Assembly (NCBI RefSeq): GCF_042879035.1
Contig: NZ_JBIAOU010000003.1
Span: 62,001 to 126,000, forward strand
Reading direction: 5' to 3'
DNA: 64,000 bases
From: Rhodococcus_G sp042879035
GTDB lineage: Bacteria > Actinomycetota > Actinomycetes > Mycobacteriales > Mycobacteriaceae
Shown: piece after piece, positions 36,002 through 44,109 of the stretch
Layout of the letters: each line of letters opens with the position of its first letter
Numbering within the stretch: position 1 is the first letter of the stretch
Translations under genes and position numbers: made by a program
Notes under the pieces: generated by a model
What the model was told of the DNA's origin: nothing
The model's input: only the letters and a program-made list of their open reading frames with translations
Databases searched by the model: none

Positions 36002-37206
36002 GTGCCGGGCAGTCGCGCTCGGGAGCTCTCTCGGGTGTGCGGATCATCGATCTGACGACCTTCCTGTCCGGCCCGTTCTGCACGCAGATGCTCGCCGATC
36101 TGGGGGCCGACGTCATCAAGGTCGAGAACCCCGCCGGCGACAGCAGCCGCACAGTGCCTCCGCACTTCGTCGGCGACGACAGCGCGTACTTCCTGTCGAC
36201 CAACCGCAACAAGCGCAGCATCGCGGTCGACATGAAGTCTCCGCACGGCGTGGATGTCGTCCGACGGCTGATCGCTTCCGCGGACGTCGTTGTGGAGAAC
36301 TTCCGTCCGGGCGTGTGCGCACGGCTGGGAATCGACCCCGAGGAGATTCGTGCGGGGCAGCCCCAGCTGGTGTGGGCGTCGATCACCGGGTTCGGGCACG
36401 AGGGTGCCTGGCGGGACCGCGGCGCCTACGACCTGATCGTGCAGGCGGCCTCCGGCGTCATGAGCCTGACGGGTGAACCCGGCGGTCCGCCGGTGCGTCT
36501 GGGCATTCCGGCGGGCGACCTCGTCGCCGGGCTGTACGCGGCCGTGGGCATCGGTGCCGCCCTGCACGACCGGTCACGTACCGGCCTGGGGCGGATGGTC
36601 GACGTCGCGATGTTCGACAGCCAGTTGGCGATGCTGTCCTACCAGTCGGCCTACGCGCTCATCGCCGGGGTGACGCCACCGCCGCAGGGCAGTGCCCATG
36701 ATTCGATCCCGACCTACCGCACGTTCCGTGCGGGAGACGGTCGGGTGGTCGCGATCACCGCGAACACGGACGGCATGTGGCGCAACGCATGTGTGGTTCT
36801 CGGTATCCCCGAGCTGACCGAGGATCCACGCTTCGTCGACGCGGGTTCGCGACTCGAGAACCGTCACGAGCTGTGGGTTCTGTGGGAGGCCGCGTTCGCG
36901 ACCCGGCCGGCTCAGGAGTGGGTCGACCTGATGACCGCCAAGGGGGTTCCGGCGGCGACCATCCGGACGGTCCCCGAAGCGCTCGAGGAATCCGAGGCCG
37001 CGGGCAGGGAGATGATCGTCGACCTCGACAACGGGGACCACTCGATTCGGGTGGTGGGCAACCCGATGCGGATGAGTGGCGCTCCCGGCGGCGCGCATTC
37101 GTACCCGCCGGGGCTGGGGGACGACACCGATCAGATCCTCCGCGACGAGATCGGCCTCGGCGACGACGACATCGCGAAGCTGCGCGCGGAGAATATCGTT
37201 CTGTAG
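35998..37206 (+). CDS. class III CoA-transferase (CaiB/BaiF family)
   Basis: 402 residues. LSGVRIIDLTTFLSGPFCTQMLADLGADVIKVE, NKRSIAVDMKSP, VENFRPGVCARLGI and the catalytic aspartate 174 in IPAGDLVAGLY. It transfers CoA between acids through an aspartyl-CoA intermediate, so it can activate the acid produced by the oxidative genes without ATP. It overlaps the thiolase stop by four bases and is the last gene of the operon. Confidence 0.93.
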   Translation: MSAGQSRSGALSGVRIIDLTTFLSGPFCTQMLADLGADVIKVENPAGDSSRTVPPHFVGDDSAYFLSTNRNKRSIAVDMKSPHGVDVVRRLIASADVVVENFRPGVCARLGIDPEEIRAGQPQLVWASITGFGHEGAWRDRGAYDLIVQAASGVMSLTGEPGGPPVRLGIPAGDLVAGLYAAVGIGAALHDRSRTGLGRMVDVAMFDSQLAMLSYQSAYALIAGVTPPPQGSAHDSIPTYRTFRAGDGRVVAITANTDGMWRNACVVLGIPELTEDPRFVDAGSRLENRHELWVLWEAAFATRPAQEWVDLMTAKGVPAATIRTVPEALEESEAAGREMIVDLDNGDHSIRVVGNPMRMSGAPGGAHSYPPGLGDDTDQILRDEIGLGDDDIAKLRAENIVL

Positions 37207-37570
37207 CAGCAGTATGCGGACGTCGGAGGGCTGCCTTCGGCATAGGCCTTTTGATGCTCATCGATTACCCGGTAACCCTTGACAGAAATCTCCACAGTTG
37301 CTTAACTTATTGTGTTGCCGATCACAAATCCGTGTGAATCTGCAGGCACAGGCGGTGAGGCGGGGAGAGCGGGCGTGGGAGGGAACTTCCTCTATCTGCT
37401 TAAAGGGTCGATGAGCACATCGTCGATGTGCGGCCCTCCGACCTTCCGAACCGGCTGGTACGGAACCGCTCGAATGGCGCCCGGTGCGCCCTTCGAGGTC
37501 CACGCAATCTACACCTACCCTTCGATCCCCGGTCCCATCGGTGCATCGAAATGCTGAGCCAGGAGGCCAG
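37207..37570 (+). promoter_or_regulatory. promoter region upstream of SnoaL-like gene
   Basis: 364 bases without a convincing gene. TTGACA at 37279-37284 with TTAACT at 37302-37307 (17-base spacing) forms a candidate promoter. The flanking CACAGTTG (37293-37300) and TTATTGTG (37307-37314) are a degenerate version of the inverted repeat in the BVMO 2 promoter, and GCTTAACTT (37300-37308) is a copy of the recurring motif. The leader would be about 260 bases. Confidence 0.55.
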
Positions 37571-37978
37571 ATGAGTAAGGGAACTCTGACCTACGCCGAG
37601 GTGTCCGCCGGCGTCCAGGCGACCCTCGCGACCTACACGCAGTCCCTGGATTCCGGTCGGTTCGACGACGTTCTCGCAACGTTCATCGCCGACGGTGTTC
37701 TCGAGATCCCCGACTTCGATCTGGTCGCGGAGGGACACGACGCGCTCCGCGCCTACTACGTCTCGACCGACGGGAAGGGCGCCCTGCGGCACGTCGTGGC
37801 CAACTCGCTCGTCTCCGAACAGCAGGACGGCAAGGTCGACGTGAGCAGCGACCTGCTCGTGCTCCGCAAGGGCGACACCGGCTGGGCGCTGCTCATGGTG
37901 GGGACCTACCGGGACACGCTTCGTCTGGACGAGGGCGTGTGGCGATTCCAGCGCCGGACGCTGTCCTTCTCCAACTGA
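37571..37978 (+). CDS. SnoaL-like / nuclear transport factor 2-fold protein
   Basis: 135 residues. The pattern VQATLATYTQSLDSGRFDDVLATFIADGVLEIPDF, then GHDALRAYYV and LRHVVANSLV is typical of the SnoaL_4/NTF2-like cone fold that houses hydratases, isomerases and cyclases. The acid dyad cannot be fixed by eye. A perfect AGGAGG ribosome-binding site lies five bases before the ATG, suggesting strong expression. Confidence 0.85.
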   Translation: MSKGTLTYAEVSAGVQATLATYTQSLDSGRFDDVLATFIADGVLEIPDFDLVAEGHDALRAYYVSTDGKGALRHVVANSLVSEQQDGKVDVSSDLLVLRKGDTGWALLMVGTYRDTLRLDEGVWRFQRRTLSFSN

Positions 37979-38050
37979 CAGACGATGTTCGAACAGGCCG
38001 GCGCGTCTCGCACGGTGCGCCAGTCATGGTGCAGGACTTCAAGTATCAAG

Positions 38051-38075
38051 CTGGTTCATCGGGAAGATGAACCGG
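38051..38075. terminator. hairpin between SnoaL-like and SDR genes
   Basis: Arms CTGGTTCATC and GATGAACCGG (one G-T wobble) around GGGAA, 72 bases after the SnoaL-like stop. It may act as a weak terminator or as an operator, since TTCATC-N5-GATGAA is a symmetrical site. Confidence 0.5.
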
Positions 38076-38157
38076 CATCCGAAAGGTGCATGGTTATGGC
38101 CGTGAGTGGTTGGGCCAGATTCGTCGGGTTGTTCGAGGGTCTGGGGCGGTGCGTCGG

Positions 38158-38904
38158 ATGACGAAGGTTGCAGTAGTCACCGGCGGAGGCTCGGGTATCG
38201 GCAGCGCGATCTGTACGCGGCTCGGTGCCGACGGGTACGCGGTTGCGGTTCTCGATCTCAACGGCGAGGGCGCGGAGCTGACGGTGAAGGAGATCGTCGC
38301 CGCCGGTGGCCGTGCCGTTGCCTACCAGCTCGACGTCAGCGATCGGGCCGAGGTCGACCGGGTCGTCGGTGCGGTACGCGCCGATCTGGGCCCGGTGGGG
38401 ATCCTCGTCACCAGCGCCGCGGTCGCGATCCAGGAGCCGTTCGCCGAGATCAGCGTCGAGTCCTGGAATCGGGTCATGGCGATCAATCTGACCGGCACGT
38501 TCAACTGCGTACAGTCGGTGCTGCCGGACATGGTCGAGGCCGGCTGGGGTCGTGTGGTGTTCATCTCGTCGTCGAGCGCGCAGCGTGGCGGACCGCGGAT
38601 GGCTCACTATGCCGCGTCGAAGGGCGGGGTGATCGCCCTGACCAAGACGCTGGCCCTCGAGTACTCGCCGCTGGGTGTGACGATCAACAACATCGCTCCG
38701 TCCTCGATCGACACGCCCAGTGTCCGGAAGAAGCAGGAAGCCGGACTGGTCCCGTCGAGCGAAGTGATGGGCCGTCACATTCCCGCGGGGCGGATGGGCA
38801 CCGGCGCCGACATCGCCGGCGCGACCGCGTACCTGTGTTCGGACGACGCATCCTTCGTCACGGGGCAGACGATCAGCGTCAACGGCGGCTCGTACCTCGG
38901 CTGA
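38158..38904 (+). CDS. short-chain dehydrogenase/reductase (paralogue of the 12.9-kb SDR)
   Basis: 248 residues: TGGGSGIG, ISSSSA, Tyr151/Lys155 in YAASK, and YLCSDDASFVTGQT. It shares the LVTSAAVAIQEPFAE and NLTGTFNCVQSV segments with the SDR next to BVMO 1. The start is uncertain: ATG 38158 is chosen because the fold begins two residues later, but GTG 38149 and GTG 38086 (with GAAAG just upstream) are in frame. It may serve BVMO 2 as the other copy serves BVMO 1. Confidence 0.86.
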   Translation: MTKVAVVTGGGSGIGSAICTRLGADGYAVAVLDLNGEGAELTVKEIVAAGGRAVAYQLDVSDRAEVDRVVGAVRADLGPVGILVTSAAVAIQEPFAEISVESWNRVMAINLTGTFNCVQSVLPDMVEAGWGRVVFISSSSAQRGGPRMAHYAASKGGVIALTKTLALEYSPLGVTINNIAPSSIDTPSVRKKQEAGLVPSSEVMGRHIPAGRMGTGADIAGATAYLCSDDASFVTGQTISVNGGSYLG

Positions 38905-38965
38905 CCGTAGTCATTCGAGCCACCGGCTCGTTCGGCGGAATTTCTTATCAAAGGAGGCACCTTTT

Positions 38966-39811
38966 ATGGGTATCTTGACCATCAACAAGCTGACGGAGTC
39001 CATGGGCGCCGAGATCAGCGGTATCGATCTGGACCAGCTGCTCCACGACGAGGACGCGCCGGCGCTGATCTGGAACGCCCTGCGTGAGCACGGCGTGCTG
39101 CTGTTCCACGACCTCGGCTTCACTCCCGAGACTCAGGTCCAGTTCAGCGAGCGCCTGGGCATCCTGGACCGCAGCAACGGTGAGCAGTACAACGAGCCGG
39201 GTATTCAGCGGGTCTCGATGGACCCGAAGAAGAACGGCGGCCAGGAGACGGTGAAGGGCACCTTCAACTGGCATATGGATGGCTGCACCCTGCCCGTCGA
39301 GAAGAACCCCTCGCCGGCGACCATTCTCACCTGCGCGGTGACGTCGGAGACCGGCGGCGAGACCGAGTTCGCCAGCACCCGTGCCTTCCTCGAGTCGCTC
39401 GGCGACGAGGAGAAGGACCGGCTGTCGAAGCTGCGCGTCGTTCACTCGGTCGCCGGGTCGCGCCGCCGCGTGATCCCCAACCCGACGCCGGAGCAGGAAG
39501 CGGCCTGGGCTGCGATGCAGAGCCGTGAGCACCCGCTGGTCTGGCGCCACCGCGAGGGTCGCCCCTCGCTGATCATCGGCGGTACCTCGGACTACATCGT
39601 GGGCATGGACAAGGAGGAGAGCCGGGCGTTCCTCGACGAGCTCGTCGAGCGCGCCACCACCCCCGAGCGCGTCTACAGCCACACCTGGTCCGTCGGCGAC
39701 ACCGTGATCTGGGACAACCCGGGCATGCTGCACCGCGTCCAGCCCTACGAGGAGGGCTCCAAGCGGGAGATGATCCGCTGCACCCTCGTCGGTGAGGAAC
39801 CCACCGAATAG
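38966..39811 (+). CDS. TauD/TfdA family Fe(II)/2-oxoglutarate dioxygenase
   Basis: 281 residues. Iron ligands His103-x-Asp105 (NWHMDG) and His256 (GMLHRVQPY), and 2-oxoglutarate arginine 271 (REMIRCT). These enzymes hydroxylate next to a heteroatom or ring carbon, often releasing sulfite or an aldehyde; TfdA-like members attack ether-linked acids. AAAGGAGG lies upstream of the ATG. The substrate is unassigned. Its place with SDR and CMD genes suggests an extra oxidation step in the same pathway. Confidence 0.92.
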   Translation: MGILTINKLTESMGAEISGIDLDQLLHDEDAPALIWNALREHGVLLFHDLGFTPETQVQFSERLGILDRSNGEQYNEPGIQRVSMDPKKNGGQETVKGTFNWHMDGCTLPVEKNPSPATILTCAVTSETGGETEFASTRAFLESLGDEEKDRLSKLRVVHSVAGSRRRVIPNPTPEQEAAWAAMQSREHPLVWRHREGRPSLIIGGTSDYIVGMDKEESRAFLDELVERATTPERVYSHTWSVGDTVIWDNPGMLHRVQPYEEGSKREMIRCTLVGEEPTE

Positions 39812-39845
39812 CACGCGCCCACCAGACTGCGACGGATGTGACGAA

Positions 39846-40478
39846 GTGAGTGAACCCCGGATTGCCCCCCGCCCCGTCGAGGACTGGGATGCAGAGGTTC
39901 GAGATGCCCTCTCCGTTCTCAGCGCGAAGCCGTCCACGGGGGGCGCCGCGCAGCCGGCGGCCCCCGCGCCGGCAGCTCCCGCTCGGCCGGCGGCCCCCGC
40001 GCCGGCAGCTCCCGCTCAGCCCCGGAAGGTCCCGAACATCATCGGGATCTACGCCTGGCATCCCGAGCTGAGCCGGAGCTGGATGGTGTTCTCCAACCAC
40101 CTGCGTGACTCGACCCTCGAGGATCGGGAGCGTGAACTGCTGACGCTGCGGATCTCGTGGCTGCGGCGCGGTGAGTACGAATGGGCGCAGCACACCGGGA
40201 TGGGTCGGGCAGCGGGACTGTCGTCTACCGAGATCGAAGCGATCAAGGTGGGTTCGTCGGTGTCCACATGGGGCCCGACGGACGCGGCCCTGCTCCGCGC
40301 TGTCGAGGAGATCAGCGAGGACCGGTACGTCTCGGACGCGACCTGGGCGGAGCTCGCCGCGCACTTCGACCGGAAGCAGATGATGGACCTCGTGTTCCTC
40401 GTCGGCGCGTACGACATGCATTGCATGGTGTTCAACACCTTCGGGCTCGAGTTGGAGCCGGGGATGGAAGGCTTCTGA
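39846..40478 (+). CDS. carboxymuconolactone decarboxylase / AhpD-like protein
   Basis: 210 residues from GTG 39846. Residues 35-60 are a low-complexity linker formed by two copies of an 11-residue Pro-Ala unit. The C-terminal domain shows the CMD pattern: RERELLTLRISWLRRGEYEWAQHTGMGRAAGLSSTEIEAI and MDLVFLVGAYDMHCMVFNTFG. The CxxC of AhpD peroxidases is absent, so a peroxidase role is unlikely; a glutamate/histidine-based decarboxylase, lactonase or isomerase role is possible. Starts 34 bases after the dioxygenase stop. Confidence 0.87.
   Translation: MSEPRIAPRPVEDWDAEVRDALSVLSAKPSTGGAAQPAAPAPAAPARPAAPAPAAPAQPRKVPNIIGIYAWHPELSRSWMVFSNHLRDSTLEDRERELLTLRISWLRRGEYEWAQHTGMGRAAGLSSTEIEAIKVGSSVSTWGPTDAALLRAVEEISEDRYVSDATWAELAAHFDRKQMMDLVFLVGAYDMHCMVFNTFGLELEPGMEGF
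39953..40018 (+). repeat. 33-bp tandem direct repeat within CMD gene
   Basis: Two adjacent 33-base units (39953-39985, 39986-40018), nearly identical, encoding the duplicated PAAPAPAAPA linker. The in-frame unit length suggests slippage-prone expansion of a flexible linker. Confidence 0.85.
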
Positions 40479-40512
40479 CCTTCTGCGGCCCCGGCCCGAC
40501 CCGATCTGCACA

Positions 40513-40545
40513 GAACCGCCCGGCACCGTTGGTGCCGGGCGGTTC
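40513..40545. terminator. terminator hairpin at right end of catabolic locus
   Basis: Perfect 15-base arms (40513-40527, 40531-40545) with a GTT loop, between the CMD gene stop at 40478 and the end of the convergent ogt gene at 40551. Bidirectional terminator. Confidence 0.85.
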
Positions 40546-40550
40546 TCGTG

Positions 40551-41090
40551 TCAGAACAGGGTGGGTTCGCCGAAACCCGGGGTGCGCTCGACCGCGAGCA
40601 GCGTCCGTTTGGTGACGGTGCCGCCCGCGGCGGAGAAGCCGCCCACCGCGCCGTGCGCGGCGAGGACCCGGTGGCACGGCACCAGAATCGGAATCGGGTT
40701 GCGCCCCAACGCTTGTCCGACTGCCTGCGCTGCGCCGGGCCGGCCGATCGCCGCGGCGACGTCGCCGTAGGTGAGGGTGTGTCCCGGGCCGATCGCGCGG
40801 GTGACGGCGTAGACACGACGGTCGAAGTCGCCGACACCGTTCAGGTCGAGCGTGACGTCGGCGAGGTCGTCGGGTTCGCCGGCCAGCAGTGCGGCGACGC
40901 GGTCGGAGGTGACGCGCTGCTCGGACCCGAGGTCGCACTCCCGCGCGTCGGGGAAGACCTCGTGGACGCGTTCGCGGGTTCGATGCTCACTGCCCTCGGG
41001 CAGTTGGAGGCCGACGACACCGCGGTCGCCCCAGACGAGGCCGCAGCGGCCGAGCGCGGTGTCGAAGAGCGAGAAGTGGAGCGTGGTCAC
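40551..41090 (-). CDS. ogt: methylated-DNA--protein-cysteine S-methyltransferase
   Basis: 179 residues. The suicidal alkyl acceptor Cys139 sits in PCHRV, preceded by the DNA-binding helix-turn-helix region (TYGDVAAAIGRPGAAQAVGQALGRNPIPILV) and followed by GAVGGFSAAGG. It removes alkyl groups from O6-guanine, irreversibly. The start is GTG 41090 where homology begins; the longer frame to 41150 is unlikely. A standard housekeeping repair gene. Confidence 0.93.
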   Translation of the reverse strand: MTTLHFSLFDTALGRCGLVWGDRGVVGLQLPEGSEHRTRERVHEVFPDARECDLGSEQRVTSDRVAALLAGEPDDLADVTLDLNGVGDFDRRVYAVTRAIGPGHTLTYGDVAAAIGRPGAAQAVGQALGRNPIPILVPCHRVLAAHGAVGGFSAAGGTVTKRTLLAVERTPGFGEPTLF

Positions 41091-41146
41091 GGCTCCAGTG
41101 TGGCCCTCTGCCCCGACAGGACCGGACCAGATCAGTCCAGTTTCGC

Positions 41147-41407
41147 TCAACTGGCCTGATGTGCCGCCGGTCCCGGATCCGTGCCGAGGCTCCGCCCGGC
41201 GGCGATCCCGGGTTCGGACCGGGACGCGACCGCCTGCAGGTCGCGGTACGCGCGCTGGGAGTCGTGCATCTCCGGCAGGCGTCCTGCCAGCGGCGCTGCG
41301 GGCCCGAACTGGTCGAGTCGGAAGATCCTGGTGTCGCGACCGTGGCGGACGAGGGTGAGCGCGGTCAGTGCACCGACAACGGCGAGGAAGGTCAGGAAAG
41401 GAAACAT
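41147..41407 (-). CDS. small single-span membrane protein
   Basis: 86 residues: one N-terminal transmembrane helix (MFPFLTFLAVVGALTALTLV) followed by a basic, soluble tail. The start ATG 41407 has AAGG just upstream; the frame to 41449 is not needed. It lies divergent from the MocR-type regulator and upstream of ogt. No function recognised. Confidence 0.55.
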   Translation of the reverse strand: MFPFLTFLAVVGALTALTLVRHGRDTRIFRLDQFGPAAPLAGRLPEMHDSQRAYRDLQAVASRSEPGIAAGRSLGTDPGPAAHQAS

Positions 41408-41491
41408 GCCTTCAGCGTGCGACCAACTGGCCTTGAAGGAAATGGCCACTTTCGTGATACTGGTCTGCGTGACAGGACATCAGGTGTTCCC

Positions 41492-42955
41492 GTGCGGGTG
41501 ATCGGAGCGGCCACCCTCGCCCGCGACCTCGGGCGGTGGCAACCCGACGAGGTCCGGGGCAGTGCAGGTCGCCGGCCCGGATACCGCGCGCTCGCCGACG
41601 GCATCCGGTTGCTGATCGCCGACGGTCGGATCCCGCTCGGGACGGCATTGCCCAGCGAACGCGACCTCGCCGTCGCACTCGAACTCAGCCGCACCACCAT
41701 CACGTCCGCGTACACCGTGTTGCGGGAGGGCGGGTACCTCGCCAGCAGGCAGGGTTCGCGCAGCACCGTGACCCTGCCCGACTCCGCCGCACCCCCACGT
41801 CCCACCGCGGCGCCGTCGACGGCGGTCGACCTCACCTGCGCCGCGATGTCCGCGCCCGCCGACCGCATCCGCGACGCCTACGCCGACGCGCTGCGCGAAC
41901 TGCCGTCGTACCTGCACACCGCCGGCCTGGAGTCGCTCGGACTGCCGGTGCTCCGGGAGGCCGTCGCCCAGCGCTACCGCGACCGCGGCGTCCCCACCAC
42001 CGCCGACCAGATCATGATCACGACGGGCGCGCAGCAGGCGCTCGTGCTGGTGCTCGCGCTCCTGGCCGCACCCGGGGAGCGGGTCCTGATCGACCATCCC
42101 ACCTACACCAACGCCATCGAAGCGATCAAACGCACTGGGGCACGGCCGATTCCGGTGCCGCTGCGGCTCGAGTCGAAGGGCTGGGACCTCGGCGCCCTGC
42201 GCAGCGCCGCGCGGCAGACCGCCGCCAAGCTCGCCTACGTGGTCCCGGACTTCCACAACCCCACCGGGTTCTGCCTCGACGAGGGCGGCCGCGCCGAACT
42301 CGTCCGGATCGCCGGCGACACCCGCATGACCCTCGTCGTCGACGAGACGATGACCGATCTCGGTCTCGACGCGCCGACACCGCCGCCGGTTGCGAGGTTC
42401 GCCGCCGGGGCCCGCGCCGACGTCGTCACCATCGGGTCGATGTCGAAGGCGTACTGGTCCGGTCTGCGGATCGGCTGGATCCGCGCCGACGTGTCGACCG
42501 TCAACGCGGTGCTCGCGATCCGTTCCGCGATCGACCTCGGCTCCGCCGTGCTCGAGCAGGTGGTCGCGGCCGAGCTCCTCGCCGACCCGGACTCGGTGCT
42601 CCCCGCCCGGCGGGAGCGGTTGCGGCACCAGCGTGCCGTGCTCGTGGACGCGCTGGCGGAGGAGCTGCCCGAGTGGCGGTGCGACCCCGGTCCCGGCGGT
42701 ATGGCGCTGTGGGTGCAGTTGCCCGAGCCGCTGTCGACGGCGATCGCCGCGACCGCACCGGCCCACGGCGTGCTGCTCGCCGCCGGTCCACGCTTCGGCC
42801 TGGAAGGAGCCTTCGAACGGTATCTCCGGCTGCCCTACGCGGTCGCCCCCGACTCGTTGCGGTCCGCGGTCACGGGCATCGCCGCCGCGTACCGGGCGCT
42901 GGGTGGCGGCGCCGGGCACGCCGCCGAGCTGCGGACGGGAGTGCCCGTCGTGTGA
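41492..42955 (+). CDS. MocR/PdxR-type GntR regulator with aminotransferase domain
   Basis: About 487 residues: an N-terminal GntR winged helix (YRALADGIRLLIADGRIPLGTALPSERDLAVALELSRTTITSAYTVL) and a fold-type I PLP domain. The Schiff-base lysine is Lys319 in GSMSKAYWSGLRIGWIR; FHNPTGFCL and VVDETMTDLGLD are also conserved. Such proteins sense PLP or amino acids. The start at GTG 41492 is a best guess as no other start precedes the domain. Divergent from the small membrane protein. Its stop codon is immediately followed by a palindromic repeat. Confidence 0.9.
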   Translation: MRVIGAATLARDLGRWQPDEVRGSAGRRPGYRALADGIRLLIADGRIPLGTALPSERDLAVALELSRTTITSAYTVLREGGYLASRQGSRSTVTLPDSAAPPRPTAAPSTAVDLTCAAMSAPADRIRDAYADALRELPSYLHTAGLESLGLPVLREAVAQRYRDRGVPTTADQIMITTGAQQALVLVLALLAAPGERVLIDHPTYTNAIEAIKRTGARPIPVPLRLESKGWDLGALRSAARQTAAKLAYVVPDFHNPTGFCLDEGGRAELVRIAGDTRMTLVVDETMTDLGLDAPTPPPVARFAAGARADVVTIGSMSKAYWSGLRIGWIRADVSTVNAVLAIRSAIDLGSAVLEQVVAAELLADPDSVLPARRERLRHQRAVLVDALAEELPEWRCDPGPGGMALWVQLPEPLSTAIAATAPAHGVLLAAGPRFGLEGAFERYLRLPYAVAPDSLRSAVTGIAAAYRALGGGAGHAAELRTGVPVV

Positions 42956-44031
42956 TGCGCTTCGCGCAGTGGTGCACTTTCGGAGGTCGGGGCGTCCACA
43001 ACTGCACCACTGCGCGAAGCGCAACTCTCGCAGGGATGAGACGTGTCGGACCACCCTTCGCGGACCAGGACGTCGCGCACCTCCCGGTACACCTCGCACG
43101 GCTCGCCGACGGAGTCGGCCCAGCCGTACGTCAGCCGTGGACGGTCGGCGAGTTCCGCCGCGTTGTCGCGACGCCGGTCGCGGAACCGGACCCCGGACGA
43201 CGAGTGGAAACGCTCACCGTCCAGGCGCACGATCAGCGGGACGCCGACCTCGGAATAGTCGACGTCCTCGTAGAGCGTCCGACCGTCCACGACCACGGGA
43301 CTCTGCCGCGACCCGCGGGGCAGGCCGTGCGCCTGCTCGACGTCGACGGCGTAGCGGTACTCCAGGATCGACTGCACACCGTCCGCCAGGAACCGCACCG
43401 CATCGTCCAACGCCGCGCGGTAGCGGCGCGGCCTGCGCAGCTCCAAGTGAGTCCTGATGTCCTGCAAACGAATTCGTCCGTCTGTGGCCAGTCGGACCAG
43501 CATCGACATCGCCTCGCGAGCGGTGGGTTGGGCGACGGCCACGTCGACCGCAGCCGCGACCGAGGTGGTCACCGGGAACGGCAGATCGACCCGCAGATGC
43601 GCGATCGCCTTCGATCGGTGCAGGACGACCCCCGGGTGCAGCGCCGCGCCGGGGTTCGGGGTCGGGCGTTCGGTGACGGGCCGGTTCGTGGGTCGGCCGG
43701 GTCGCGCGGAGTGCGTCCGGGGCACCGTGACGTGGACGGGTTCGTCGGCCGGCGGTTCGCGCAGGATGCCCCACTGCTCGAGGGCGGTCTCGTGGCTGAG
43801 GACGGCGTGGGCACCGGCGTAGACCAGTGCGGCGCTCAGGATCATCGGCCGCGTGAGGGGGCCGTTCGTGACGGCGAGAACGCCGTGCAGGACCGGTAGC
43901 CACTGCCCGCTGTCGACCAGGTGTCGAATCCTCGGCCACGAGTATCCGAAGTGGCGCGCCTGGGCGGATCCGAGGATTCCGTGCTGGGCGTCGAGTGTCT
44001 GTTGCAGATCGGTGTGGGTCGGTGTCGGCAT
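42835..44031 (-). CDS. AbiEi-domain / DUF559 (Vsr-like) endonuclease-domain protein
   Basis: Up to 398 residues. The N-terminal part (LDAQHGILGSAQARHFGYSWPRIRHLVDSGQWLPVLHGVLAV) fits the AbiEi antitoxin winged helix; residues about 215-320 fit DUF559 (DGRTLYEDVDYSEVGVPLIVRLDGERFHSSSGVRFRDRRRDN), a Vsr-like PD-(D/E)xK fold. The family usually has Glu before the DG motif; here Arg is present (VRLDG). The conserved domain ends near VLVREGW at about 43050. The remaining 70 codons read through a palindromic repeat and antisense to the MocR-type gene, so the natural end is uncertain. Flanked by repeats on both sides. Confidence 0.72.
   Translation of the reverse strand: MPTPTHTDLQQTLDAQHGILGSAQARHFGYSWPRIRHLVDSGQWLPVLHGVLAVTNGPLTRPMILSAALVYAGAHAVLSHETALEQWGILREPPADEPVHVTVPRTHSARPGRPTNRPVTERPTPNPGAALHPGVVLHRSKAIAHLRVDLPFPVTTSVAAAVDVAVAQPTAREAMSMLVRLATDGRIRLQDIRTHLELRRPRRYRAALDDAVRFLADGVQSILEYRYAVDVEQAHGLPRGSRQSPVVVDGRTLYEDVDYSEVGVPLIVRLDGERFHSSSGVRFRDRRRDNAAELADRPRLTYGWADSVGEPCEVYREVRDVLVREGWSDTSHPCESCASRSGAVVDAPTSESAPLREAHHTTGTPVRSSAACPAPPPSARYAAAMPVTADRNESGATA
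42953..43023. repeat. palindromic repeat, copy 1
   Basis: Perfect 21-base inverted arms at 42956-42976 and 43003-43023 (TGCGCTTCGCGCAGTGGTGC...) around a 26-base centre containing CTTTCGGAGGTCGG. The preceding TGA is the stop codon of the MocR-type gene, and the same TGATGCGCTTCGCGCAGTGG string recurs, inverted, at the stop of the racemase gene at 44.3 kb. REP-like intergenic element. Confidence 0.85.
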
Positions 44032-44109
44032 GGCCCGACGCAATCAGCGCCGTCCGACAGACACGCGCCGCCGACGCCTGGTTGTCCACAGGGCCGAGTT
44101 GTCCACAGG

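Noticed and set aside
41480..43099. Long minus-strand open frame over the MocR-type gene
   Set aside because: Shadow of a gene with complete GntR and PLP motifs on the plus strand; the shadow has low-complexity Arg/Gly composition.
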